Positions 48,801-62,400 of a stretch of DNA of 64,000 nucleotides are shown here, piece after piece. The number at the start of each line of letters is the position of its first letter. The stretch's first letter is position 1. The stretch is taken from NCBI RefSeq assembly GCF_029784155.1, contig NC_073693.1, positions 159,283,519 to 159,347,518 on the forward strand. Reading direction: 5' to 3'. The notes beneath the pieces are model-generated. The model saw nothing but the letters and a program-made list of their open reading frames with translations. It made no database searches and was not told the origin of the DNA. The stretch is from Uranotaenia lowii (Eukaryota; Arthropoda; Insecta; Diptera; Culicidae). The position numbers and the translations under genes were made by a program.

Positions 48801-50375
48801 TTGATGAACTTAAATTGATTTTCAAAAAATTTAAAAATATGAAAGCTCCAGGGGAAGATGGGATTTTCTATATTCTTCTTAAAAAGTTGCCTGACAGCAC
48901 TTTAAATTTTTTAGTTAAAATTTTCAACAAATGTTTTCACTTGGCCTATTTTCCCAATAAATGGAAAAATGCCAAAGTAACTCCAATTTTGAAACCTGGA
49001 AAAAGTGCTTCAGAGCCTTCAAGTTATCGACCAATTAGTTTGCTTCCATCTTTAAGTAAACTATTTGAGAGAGTTATTTTGAATAGAATGATGATTCACA
49101 TTAATCAGAATTCTATTTTCCCTGATGAACAATTTGGTTTTCGTCATGGACATTCTACTACACATCAACTTTTGAGTGTAACTAATATGATTAACGCTAG
49201 CAAATCTGAAGGTTATTCAACTGGTGTTGCTCTTCTTGATATTGAAAAAGCTTTTGACAGTGTTTGGCACAAAGGTTTAGTAGCTAAATTAGCTCGATTT
49301 GATTTTCCTGTATATCTCACCAAAATTATACAAAATTATTTGACTAGCCGAACCTTACAAGTAAGCTATCAAAATTCATGCTCTGCAAGGACACCCATTA
49401 GAGCTGGTGTCCCTCAGGGCAGTATACTTGGGCCAATCTTATACAATATTTTTACTTCTGATCTTCCTGATGTACCAGAAGGAAAAGGTAGAAGATTATT
49501 TGCTGATGATACTTTGCTTTCAGCCAAAGGTCGAAATTTACGGGTGGTACGCAGTAGATTGCAACAAAATTTAAATTCCTTTTTGAATTACTTGAAAATG
49601 TGGAAAATTTCTCCTAACGCTTCCAAAACTCAACTTATTTTATTTCCCCATAAGCCAAGAGCTCAATTTTTAAAACCTAATGAAAATCATTCCATAACTT
49701 TTAATGGGGTTTCATTAGAATGGTCTGATCACGTGAAGTACTTGGGATTTACACTTGATCGGAATCTTACTTTTAAAAATCACATTGAAGATATTCAATC
49801 TAAGTGTAATAAATATACTAAATCTCTTTATTCTCTCATCAACAGGAAATCCAAGTTGTGTCTGCGAAATAAGTTACTTATCTACAAACAAGTGTTTCGA
49901 CCAGCGATAATGTATGCAGTTCCGATTTGGTCTAGCTGCTGCGCGACGAGGAAGAAAGCCATCCAGAGGATTCAGAACAAGGTTCTGAAAATGATTTTGC
50001 GGCTTCCACCTTGGCACAGCACCGAAGATCTTCATCGGATTGCGCGCATTGAATCGATCGAAGAGATGGCCAACAAAATCATCTCCAACTTCAGAGGCAA
50101 ATCGATGCAGTCTTCCATCGCAGAGATTCGTTCTCTTTATAACTAGTTTAATTTTAGGATAGTGTTTAGTTTTAAGTTTAAAATATTTTTGCCATTACAG
50201 GATGTTCTCCTACATTAAATTCTTAATTGCGCTAAGCAAATTTAATTCTTACAAATAAATTTTTGAATATCTAGTTTACTATAGGGCTCTGAACAGTTCA
50301 TTATTGAGCTGAACACCTAATTTAATGAAAAAATGTAATATAAATGTAATGATGAATTGATACAAATAAAGACAT

Positions 50376-50404
<29 letters not shown>
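45890..50404 (+). mobile_element. Jockey-clade retrotransposon, copy B (intact ORFs)
   Basis: Starts CCACTTCCATCTGTACCG immediately after AACAAAGTACTGTC and ends in an A tail of more than 25 bases before the second copy of that sequence (50405-50418). Both ORFs are open to normal length. The 5' untranslated region is ~180 bases; the 3' region has AATAAAG before the tail. The intact frames, perfect duplication and long A tail point to a recent insertion. Whether it is transcribed cannot be told from the sequence. Confidence 0.92.
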
Positions 50405-50408
<4 letters not shown>

Positions 50409-53400
50409 AAAGTACTGTCAAAAAATTCCAGATCCGACAACTAGGAGCGCTATGGAATAATAAACAGTGCGTCCAGATTTAAGATGATCCATGCTTTAGG
50501 TTTTTCATAAGTTTTGTCGTGCATCAGAAATCATCTGTCTCATAGGCTCGGTACCGGATATACAGCTTACGAGCTCTGGAACAAGCAAAATTTCATTTTT
50601 GAGAATAGGTTTTAATGTCTCATAACTAGGAAATACCTACAGCTTATCTGAGAAAAATTGTTGAGCATTTCAATGATCTACAATTAGTTTTTCGCATATT
50701 AAAATAAATAAATAATGGTATTAGACATGACTTCCCTGATGGCCCTTAACCGTAGGTGTCGATCATGTACTTAACTTCAATGCTTGATTTGAACTTTCTG
50801 GACATTTTGACACTATTTGAATACTTTTCCAACACTCACATAGAGTAATTCTTTGAATAATCAATGATTTTGTCAGCTATCAATATAATAATGATGGATT
50901 ATGAAGGAAACTGTGCAAAATATTTTTTTTCTTTTTCTCTTGCATCGAAAATATATCAAAAAAAGCGTAAATTTCAAAAATACAAAAAATTGGTCAGATA
51001 TTACTTTTTACAGGCAGCAAAATGCGGTCAGAATTTAGAATGACCAATTACTAGAAATGATCTATCAACAAAAGAAAGTGTCCCATTCTAAAAGAACTAA
51101 GCTTTATTCCATCAAATAGATTGGAAAGGACTCTCCAAATAAAAAATGCAAGTTTCATTTTCAACGAACATTCATCTAGTTCTGTACAGTAGGCTGAGTC
51201 CATTTTTGTCGTCTTTGAATTTCTCAACACCTGAGGTCTTTTTTTTATCAAAACACGTTAACCAAAGCGAAGCTCGGGTACCCAACCCCGGTGGTTGCTT
51301 TGGTCGCATGAAGACTGTTCCCCAGGTCAGGGGAGGCGTGCAACAACAACTGAGCGTCTGTTCTCCAGGTCAGGGACGACTCCAACGCGGCTCCCGCCAT
51401 CTAAGTCCAAGATGCCAGCCCCATCGCGGGATAGGGACTTTAGACTAACAACCTACTGCTCCCAATTCATTAAATTGTTACGAAATTCGAAAGAAATGAC
51501 CGACCTGGAACTTTGACGACGACTTTTAGCATGAAAACACGAACACGAATTGGAACTTGGAACGTTTTAACCCTTGCTCAACAAGGCAAACTGGAACAAC
51601 TTGCTAGAGAGGCTAGCCGCCTCAAGCTTGAAATTCTGGGACTGAGCGAAGTCCGTTGGCCTAACACTGGAGAACACAAGACACAATCCGTGCAAGTCCT
51701 GCTTTACTCTGGCATACGAGGACAACATGCTACTCGGGAACGAGTAGCTGGTTTCCTGTTAAGCCCGCAGGTCTACGCCGCCTCCATTAGATAGGAACCG
51801 ATAAACGAAAGAATAATCGTAGCCAGATTCAGAACACGGGTTGGAAACCTTACAATGGTCCAGTATTATGTTCCAACTGACGTTGCCGATTTGCAGGAGA
51901 AAGAGCAATTTTACAGTCAACTGAACAGCGTAGTAGAGAAAATTCCGAAGGGTGACATTCAAAGCAACTTAGATGACTTCAACGTAAAGATTGGCTCCGA
52001 CAATCAGGACCTTGAGCGCATCATGGGGCGCCATGGTCTAGGACAGATGAGCGAAAACGGAGAGCTGTTTGTAGAATTTTGTGGCAACAACAACATGGTG
52101 ATCGGTAGATCGCTCTTCCCCCATCGACCAGCACATAAGGTCACTTGGGTATCTCGAGATGGCCGAACAGAAAATCAAATAGACCACATCTGCATCAGCC
52201 TTCTTGATGTCTGCAACAAACGAAGCGCAGACATTGCATCTGACCATCACCTCGTCTTTGGCGAGATACGACTGAGAGTTGCGCGTGTCCAACGGCGCGA
52301 GGAGAAAGTCGGGTGTCGATACGACGTCCGCCGGTTGGAGAATCCAGAGGTGAAAAGGGCATACGTTGTACAGCTAGAATCCCGAGCCTCGGAGCTGCCG
52401 ACAGACGGAACAGTCGAAGAACAGTGGTGTGAAATCAAGAATGCCTTTATCACGAAGAACCATGGTACTCTCGGTAAAGTTTGTGGAATACGAAGTGAAT
52501 GGAATTGAACCTGGAGGATGATCGATGATCGGAGAAAGGCGAAAGTCGCAATCGAGCAGGCATGTACCGGGTCAGCCGAAACAGCCGCCCGCTTACGATA
52601 TGCGGAGCTGGAAAAGGCAGTTAAACGAGCTTGTAGACGAGACAAGCGAGCCTAGACAAACTCCCTAGCCGAAGAGGGGGAAAGAGCCGCTGCCAATGGA
52701 GATATCCGATTACTTTATGACATTCTCGCCGCCTCAGTGGTGCAAGGACTAATGCAAGAATGCCGCTGAAAGACCGAGCAGGTCAGCTTCTGACAGATCG
52801 AACAGATCAGCTCGAAGCGCCAACAGTAAGTCGCATAAATTGCGTCAACTCGGAAGCGCCTTCGCTGGCTGAAATAGAAGCGGCAATCAAAAACATTAAA
52901 TCCAACAAAGCACCTGGGATCGATTGCATCCCTGCTGAAATGCTGAAAACCGACACTGCCCTGTCAGCACAAATGTTGCACCGTCTTTTTGCTGACATTT
53001 GGGATACTGCAACATTCCCGGCCGACTAGATGCAGGGTATCCTCGTAAAGGTCCCGAAGAAAGGAGACCTGGCAGAGTTGGGTAACTGGCGAGGCATAAC
53101 GTTGATCTGTACAACCCTCAAAGTACTCTGCAAAGTGATCCTGCACAGGATCCAGGAGGAAATCGACGCTACACTCCGACGGCAACAAGCTGGATTTCGA
53201 CCCGGACGATCATGTGTGGACCACATCACAACGCTACGAATCATACTGGAACAAATCAACAAATTCCAAGACTCTCTTCTGCTGGTGTTCGTTGATTTCG
53301 AAAAAGCATTCGACCGACTTAACCATGAAAATATCTGGGCGGCTCTAAGGAGAAGCATAATGTGAGGCATTTTCGTGCAAGGTTTTGCATGCGTGTCCGA

Positions 53401-56400
53401 ATCAATCCCGATAACTGCTGGAGTGAGACAAGGATGTATTTTATCACCGCTACTTTTTCTAATCGTAATGGATGAGATTCTGACTGGATCGATCAACTGT
53501 GCAACGAACCGAGGATTGCCGTGGAATCCTTCAACAATGGAGCAACTGAACGACCTTGGTCTGGCTGACGATATTGTTTCGCTCGCCCAAACACAATCAG
53601 ATATGCAAAGCAAACTCGACGACCTCACCGAAAGTTCTGAATCTTCAACTCAAACGTCAAATCCGTATTGCTGTACGGGTGCGAAACTTGGTGCACATAT
53701 GAGGAAACGACGTGTAAACTGCAAGTATTTGTAAATTGCTGCCTACGGAATATCATCCGCGCTTGGTGGCCTGGCAACTGGATCTCGAATGAGGAACATT
53801 GCCGGTGTCATCAAAGGGCGCTTGAAATCGAGATTCGGGAACGTAAGTGGAGATGGATTGGGTACACGCTGCGAAGAGATGAGAACGAGATTTGCAGAGA
53901 GGCGCTAGATTGGAATCCAGAAGGTCATCGAAGAAGAGGCAGACCCAGAAACTCGTGGCGGCAAAGCCTAGCCGCTGAAATCCGAACTGTCGACGAGAAT
54001 CTTGACTGGGACCAGGTGAAGACGCTGGCTCCGGATCGTCAACAGTGGAGGTCTTTTACCACGGCCCTATGCACCGGATGATCATTAAGTAAGTAAGTAA
54101 GTTAAACTCGTAAATGATTTTTCCTTAACTTTTAAGCTACATTTACATGAGTAAATTTGAACTTTGAGGTTTGTATGGGAAATTTGAATGGTTTTGTACT
54201 GAAAAATCAACATAATTTTTGTTTCTACTATGGAACCAAGTATTGTAAATGGCCTTCAAAATGAAAAAAAAAACTTCGAGAAAATTTTCGCGGAGCTGTC
54301 ATAAACACGACCAGTCACTATATCAGGTCCAACAATGATTTATCTCGCTCAAAAAATACTACACAACATGCTTTGAGGTTCAAATCATCAAATTGTATAA
54401 CGAAGAATTTGAATGTGCTGCAATACTTGTCAACGGTTTACAAAAGTTTCAAAAAAAATATATTTTCGAAAAAAATATTCTAGCGTGCCTCATTCATGAA
54501 TCAACTTTGAACAAATACAGTGAGTATAGGAAGCAGAGTTTTGTCAAAAGCATGTTCGTTAATGAAACTTCAACCTCTTTCAAATCAATTGGCAAAGTTG
54601 AATTGAAGATTTGATATGGTAGTATTTTTGACTTTGTTAAAACAATAAAGAGATAATATTAAGCCCTTTATTCGAAAAAAAAAAAAAATACACCTGAGAG
54701 TATTCAGTGTATTCCAAAAAATGACTACAAAAACAGGACTATCATTACTTATTCAAACCGAAAAATAGACTGCTTCTTGATTGCTGCACAAGTTTGACAA
54801 ATTTGAGAAAGTTTTTTCACTATCGGAAGAAGTTGATTTACTAGGCTTCAGGTTATTCATAAAATTTTCAGATTACCGCCCATTTGTTTCAATAGTGACA
54901 TTTATTTGCCGATGTTTTGCAACATCCACGAGATCCACAATATAAAAACTCACAGTGAGATGTTTTGATCAATTTCTACAAAAATGAAAAAGAAAATGTA
55001 TTCGGGATTTTTTCCAGAAAAATCCAGTCAACCAAGCTGGACCGGACATCTCACAAATGTTGTTTTCAATATCCAGTCAAATGCGGGTAAAACCGGGCAA
55101 TCTGGAAAAATAAAGGTAGGGTAGAAAGTAGGGTGATTTTCCTGATTGAATCTGACCCGTTTTTTTTGTATTTTAGTCAAGTAAATTTTCTTTTTTTACC
55201 CTATTCGGGAATTCTCGGGATTTTCAAGTCGTTTACTGGGGCTCGGGAGTTCCCGATTTTTTTTTATTCCGGGGGATACTCGTGATGGAAACTTTAACCC
55301 TTATCAGTAGGAGAGAACGAGGATATGTACTTGATCTCAGGGGATACTTGATTCCTTCGCATGATCTCGAAACCGGAATGTATCACAAAGATTAAATGTT
55401 TTAGAAATATGTGCTAAATAATAGAACAAAACAACAATGCTATTATCTCAATAAATTTTCAAAAATTTGATTTTGGAGTTATTGAACTTTGTTTGAAAAA
55501 TTTAACAAAACGTGATTTGAAAATCTTTTTTGATCACTTGAAAGTGCTTACACATAAAAAAATTAAACCTATTCGAAATTTTTATTCCAATATGACAATC
55601 GTTAAAGTTCGAACTTTACATTTATTTGATCCCTAGAGTAAACATAGATATATTTTTCTTCTGAATGGATCGTGACCATTGCTGAGCACGAAATTACTAA
55701 TATTTGTCCAATAACAAACATATATGCAGTAATTTCCTGATAAAAAGGTTTCAAAAACTGTTAACTTAGAAAATTGGTGCCTTTAAGTATGCTATTCCTA
55801 GTGGGTAGAATACAAACTTTTAGAGTTATCTTTGTCTGACACTTACAAACTGTAAAATGAGAACTAATGGCCGAAAGTAGTCAAAGGAGCTTTAATCTTA
55901 GGATTTAGATTGAACTTTCCCACGGGTTGGGGCTCTTTGAATAAAGAATCAATTCTCCTTTGGTTAAGGATCAAGTCTCATTTTACTGGAAATTATCACG
56001 ATTTTTTCGTCTCACGAAAATACTTCTATCACAGCAAAAAAAAATTAACTGTGGGCGATGTAATTTCAGGTGATGTTATTCAATCTATGTATTATTTTTG
56101 ATTTTGGTTAAAAGATTACATCTAAACGATGTACACAATATGAACGCGTCATGCAGTGTAATATTATAACCTTCTCTGTAGTATAGCATCGAGTAGTCAA
56201 TGTTTACTCCAAATGACATTTTAAATTTTGTTCGTATCGAAACGGAAGAAACGGATTGTGAAACTCAGGAGGATTTTTTCTGCTGGTAAGTCATGTCAAT
56301 ATTGATAATACAACTAAGCAAAACTATTGGTGATAGTTTCTTGACAAAATTCTTCGTTTTCAGGAATTTTGGTCCATGTTTATCGGCTATGCAAAAGATA

Positions 56401-59400
56401 TTCACAGATTTAAAATAGCCGGATCTGAAGGTGAGTATTTTATGCTCAACTTTCTATCCTCCTTGTGAACTATTTCATTTGATGTTTAAACAGGAATGGA
56501 TTGGCGTTTTCAAAAGCGGAATTGCATAACCAATGGCCATCCAATGGACAGAACATTGCCAAGTCTCGACATGCGTGCAGAAAGCTGGAAGTATAACGTG
56601 AGATCGTTCAAATCCCAGAAGAACGAAACAAGGCTGAACGTGGGTTGCCCAAATACCTTGACAGTTTCTGTTCAAGTAAGACAGTCCATGATCAAACTTG
56701 TAAAACATTTCAAAAGGATTCTGGTAGGCTCGCCGTTGCTGGTTTGACTGAATCTTTTTTATACGGTTTGTCTTTCTAAAACCTTATCAAAAAAGCTCCC
56801 GTAATCAAACAGTCCAAAAAGAGAAGTGCTGTTTCAAAAACAAAGCTGACCAGAGAAAATATTATTCTTTAAGCAAAAAGAAAAACAACATCAAAATCTA
56901 ACAATGAATTTTGTAATATTTTTCATTATATAAAAGAAATAAATTCATCTCTTTAAATCTTATTGCTGTGTTTAAATCTGATTTAATTTTGCAATCTCGT
57001 ATACACATAGAAGTTCCAGCCTGAAACTGATTCCTAGTTGAATTCTTCCGTCGCATAATTTTGTATAAAACGAACGTGTAAGAAATTTAGAAAAAAAATT
57101 GAAAAAAGGTAACGGCAGCGTTTTCTTCGTGCTCGAGTTCGTCTACTGAGATACATACTTTTAGTGTAATTTTTTTACATCAAAATCGTGTAGTAACTTT
57201 GTACATCAAAACAATGTAATATTAGGTACCTTTAGCGACTCAAGCTAAGTGCACGTTTTTGATGTAATATAACAACACTTTTTTTGCTGTGTATAGTTCA
57301 TCAACGGGTTCATGTATCGTTCTAACTTTTGGAGCATATAAACTTTAGATTACATGCTAATAAAAAATACAAAAGTCGGCAAGTTGCTCATATTTTCCAA
57401 AAAGATATGATGAAAATAAGAAAAGGGGAACAAGTTTTCCCCTAAATATTTGACTTGTGGTATAACTCGTGTATTTCTTCAGTAGCATTGCAAACACACT
57501 GCAGAATATAAATTCTGCAAATTAAGTCGAAATGCAATCCCCGACGCTATATCGGCATCAAAATCATTCATTGATCCAAATAGCTCCGATTTAGTAAAAC
57601 CGCTTACCAAACACACTAAAAAACAATCACCAACACTTGAAAACCGATATCGGCAATGCAATGATGATTGCTTCCAGCGCTTCCAGTGAACGGCTTTTCA
57701 ATTAGCTTTGTGCTGTTATCCTTTTTTCAATAACCGGTTGGTCTGGTTGGAATCAATATAATCGTTATTCGTTTTATTGTGATTCGTGGATTTATTTTGC
57801 GGCTATGTTTTAGCTGCATTTTGAATACACTACAAATTCCAATTTTTATAAAGCAAAACAATATTTAAAGGTTCAATTTTTACTTTACTAAAAAATGTTA
57901 GGATCAATGTATCAACTTATATTATAAAAAACTTAAACAACTTTACTTCATATTTCGAAGTGTTTTCAACTTATACAAAAAAGTTTGAATGTAGGCAGCC
58001 CAAATCATCCACGCCATAGTTTTGAATTTTACTGTTATCGGTTTGTGATAATCTCAAAACGTACTTTTTCCCACCTTATTCTATAGTAGTTAATACTCAA
58101 TTCAAGCTCATTGTTTAACAGAGTTTGTTCAAGATTTCACACTGGTTTATTTTCATCCAAAACAAACGTCCAATACGATTACCTTTAAAAGTGTTTAGGA
58201 GAGCCATTCATTTCAGGCTGTAATATTCAGCTCATTCACTAGAGCCACGTTCCATTTGAATAAAATCAACTGATCGGAACATGTCAACCACAGCTTGCAG
58301 TTGCATACTACAAAATAAAAATCTGGTTCTGGCGGCGGCTTGAGTTTCACTAAAGCTATTTATTTTACCATCGTCGATGAAAACTGAAATAGCCATACGA
58401 CCGCCACCCGCACTCCAGCACTGTGCGCACCTTTTCCTACCGATCGGATTGAAACTGCAAGAGAGATTCTAAATCAAACACAAATGTCCACCCCACAAAT
58501 GAATTCGTTATGTATGTCGATGGCTAAGCACTGCGGGAGACACATTTGAATTCATAATTTTGTTTCATTGACGGGTCCATTTATGTGTTCGACAATTTTC
58601 CACGGAAACAATACGATAAACTGACCGGTTTATATTATTTTTTTTAGATTTGAATTTTCCCCTGGAATTTATCCACTAGATAAAGTGCATACGATTCATC
58701 ATCCCTAATTGTGAGGCGTGAAAATGAGGTGAATCCGGATTGATATATTTAGTTAAATTAAAACCATTGTTTGGCGTGTGAAGTTATGAAAGCTTACGTA
58801 ATGGGCTATTCTGCACCTGAGTTTGACAGTTTACGTAAAATCATTGTCCCTCGGGGGAAGTTTATTCAATTTCAGCCTATTTAGCAGTATGGTTTTATGT
58901 AAGTTGGTCAATGTTTTTCCAGCTAATCGCCAGATTAATGCTCTGCCAATTATTGTTATTTTTGGTGACTCAGTATTGAGTAACCACACAAAGCTAATAA
59001 AATATGTTAATAACAACCAAATTTTATTTAAAATTATACTGCCCTTGTTATAATTTTAGTTTTTTGAGAACATACAGGATTTTAGCTACAAACTATTCAA
59101 AAACCCTAATTTTTTTCAAAGTGATGAAAATATTACAATTTTTGAGCACAATCACATGAATCGCATAAAACTCTAATCAACGCACCATGAAAAAATGTAT
59201 GTGAGTGTAAAAGGTTTGTATGTATGAATATGTGAAAGGATAGTGTAATGTATGAATATATGTATGTATAAATAGTTTTACTTAGTACCTCTGAAAAATT
59301 TGTTAGCTAAAAGTTAAATGGAAGCTCGTTATCCTTCAGTGGTTTCTAAACTTGCCCCACACAGTTACTGATTTTCAGCTTTTGGCAAACGTTGTTAAAA

Positions 59401-62400
59401 TAATTTTTTCAAAAAAAAGTTACTATCAACTAATAAAATTTCAGACCGGACATCAAATAAACTTCTATAGTGCCTTACTACTTACTACGATCCAGATCTT
59501 CCCTTTATTCACAAAAAAATCATAAGTTTAAAAACAATTGACCAATTGTTTATTTTTTGTGTTTTTTTACTACAGTGAGCGAAATAAGAATAGCACCACT
59601 ATGTATTTTGCTTGTTAAAATATGAATGATTGAAAATTACGAAAATTTTCTTCCACAGTTTGTTCTGAATTGCTTAACGGATAAATCAAGCATAAGTTTA
59701 CTTTTTTTGGACGTAGCAATTGGCGTTGAGGACCAAAAATGTGAAAAAAGGGTGCGAAATAAGAATAGAACCACTTGAGTTTTTCAACAAAAGCATGATT
59801 ATTTTTAAAAATTTACTGTGTAAAAGTGAATAATAATGCTTCTACGAATTATTTGAGTAGATAACTGCATTTTTAGGAGTTTTCCAGAATTCTAAAGGTC
59901 TCCAAAGGTATTAAAAGGGTGTTTTAAGAGATGCTCCTCTAGAGTTAAGGAATTTGATATTTGAGCTATAAAACTTTATCAAACTGCTTGATTTCTTCAT
60001 TTACATTCATAAGTATGATGCAAAATTATGAAACATAGATTTGAAACTAAGTTTGAATCCAAAAAGCAGGTTGTAATTCAAAAATACTAATGTTTTTTTA
60101 ATAGTCAAACACTATTTCTCTAGTTTTAAGTCGTAGATGGCAGCACTATCTTGCCATTAAACCAAATTCATGCCCATTTTCGAATATCCGGGATTAATTA
60201 GGGAGTGCTGGATGATTTTGGTCAAGATATAAATACATGTACCGTGTGAACGCTTTGGAAATTCTAAGATCACTAAATCCAAAAAAAATAGAATTGCATC
60301 AAGGTCACCAAAAGTGATTTTTTGGACCGATTATCAGTTAAAAGTTATACTTTGCGATGGAGCTTGATGGACCAGACGGCTAGCAGTGTTATTGGTATGA
60401 TTTGCAATTGAATCTGAAGTTGAGATGAGCAGGAATTTTGGCGGTTTTACATTTTTGTGCTGGTGATTCTTTTGCAAATCCGGGAAAGTTTTCTGCAGCG
60501 TGAACTTCCACAAAACTGTGATGGGAAAATACTTCAAAATGATGAATATGGGCCTAAATAAACCTGCAAAATCAATATTGCGACTAAATTTGGTTTTACC
60601 TGCAAGATAGTGCTGCCATCTACGACTTGAAACTGGAAAAAGTGTGGTTTACTGAACAAAATCAAAGTTTTTGATTTCCAACCTATTTTTTTCTGATTAA
60701 AAATTAATCGGGAATGTTTGTTTCATCATTTCACGTCATTTTAATGAAGAAAGTAAGTAGTTTGGTAAAGAATTACAGCTTAAATATCAAATTCCTTAAC
60801 GCTAGAGGAGCATCTCTTGAAACCCCCTTTTAATATCTTTGAAAACGTGGTTCTATTCTTATTTCGCACCCTTTTTTCACATTTTTGGTCCTCAACGCCA
60901 ATTGCTACGTCCAAAAAAAGTAAACTTATGCTTGATTTATCCGTTAAGCAATTCAGAACAAACTGTGGAAGAAAATTTTCGTAATTTTCAATCATTCATA
61001 TTTTAACAAGCAAAACACATAGTGGTGCTATTCTTATTTCGCTCACTGTAGTGTATGCAAAATTTGAAAACATGTAGCGCTAAGTAGGGTAATTCCGAAC
61101 AAGTGCCACATGCACTGCTGTGGGGATGAATGAACACAACAAGTATCAAAAGTGGTAGTTTAAAATCCGAATAATAGCTATAGGCTGTTTCCGATCAGTT
61201 TTCAAACCCTAATGATGTTTTATTAGATGTTTTAAAAAATCCTAATCCCGTGAAACGAAAATCGTTTTGGACAATGTTCAATGTTTTGAATATCTGATCA
61301 GGAAATCCAGCTGAAATGTTATTGTCAACTGTTTTACATCCCAGTTTGTGTTGGTTTTCCTGGATTTTGAAGCAAAATTTTATCCGCACTGATTCACAGA
61401 TGAGTGTTCACATTTACCTCATAGCTTCCGTCCTATTGGGTAATTATGAACACATGTTTTTTGCATCTCCTGACATATCTCATGCTTTTTAACGGTCAAA
61501 TGATTTATTCATTAAGTTAAGGGCCGTTCACTAATTAGAGGAGTCTGAAATTTCTTCCTCTTGTAAGAAATAGTAACATTTCCTACGTAACTCCCTCCCC
61601 CTTATTTGTAAGATCTTAAGTTCTAATTTTTAAAGAAATTGATTTTTTCTTCTTTCTCGGATATACGAAAACAGGGCATGCAAGTTGAATTCAGTCTTTG
61701 GAAAAATGTTTTTAACTCAATTTTATAAAAATCTAAAAATAAAATGTAAAGGTGCATAGATGATTATATCACCAGTTATCCACTGGCCCATAACCTATTG
61801 GATTTTCCGAGTAATCGAAACGTTCTCTTGTTTAAGGTAACTTTATTTGAAACATCAATCGTCTATTCGTTAAAACGATTGTATCCCAAAAGCCCGGAAA
61901 CATTTACCCAGAATGATTTTTTCCCCAGAATGACAAATACCCGAAATCAAACCCCAGAATGAACCATTCCCAGAATTTTTTTTAACCAGAATGCATCATT
62001 TACCAGATTTTTTCCCTAGAATGACCATTTTCCAGAATTATTTTCCCCAGAATGGACCATTTCCCAGAATAGACGATTTCACAGAATGGAACATTTCCCC
62101 AGAATGGAATGGTTTGGGTACTTTGATTTTATACTTAATAGTGTGCCTTTCAAAAATCATTTCAGTAGCCGACTCCTCACGCTGCGCGTTCGAACTTGAA
62201 AATCCCTAGCTTTCACGCAGACCTAGGAAGCCCCGGCAGACCTAGAGCAATGTTTTAGGGCCGCCGCTTCCGACGGGAAATGGTTCATTCTGGTGGAAAC
62301 CATTCTGGGAAATGGTCCATTCTGATGAAAAAAATTCTGGGAAATGGTTCATTCTGGGGAAAAAAAATCTGGGAAAGTGGTTTTCTGGTGATTGAGATAC

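Larger units (their letters stand above)
45285..50496 (-). mobile_element. Mariner-like transposon carrying a nested Jockey
   Basis: TA at 45283-45284 and 50497-50498 flanks inverted ends AAGTATGGATCACTAC (left) and AAGCATGGATCATC (right, read inward). These match the element at 1558-2863. Between 45876 and 50418 it is interrupted by Jockey B with a 14-base duplication. Relative to the first copy, ~540 bases corresponding to 2230-2770 are missing just left of the insertion point. That stretch held most of the N-terminal half of the transposase. Confidence 0.85.
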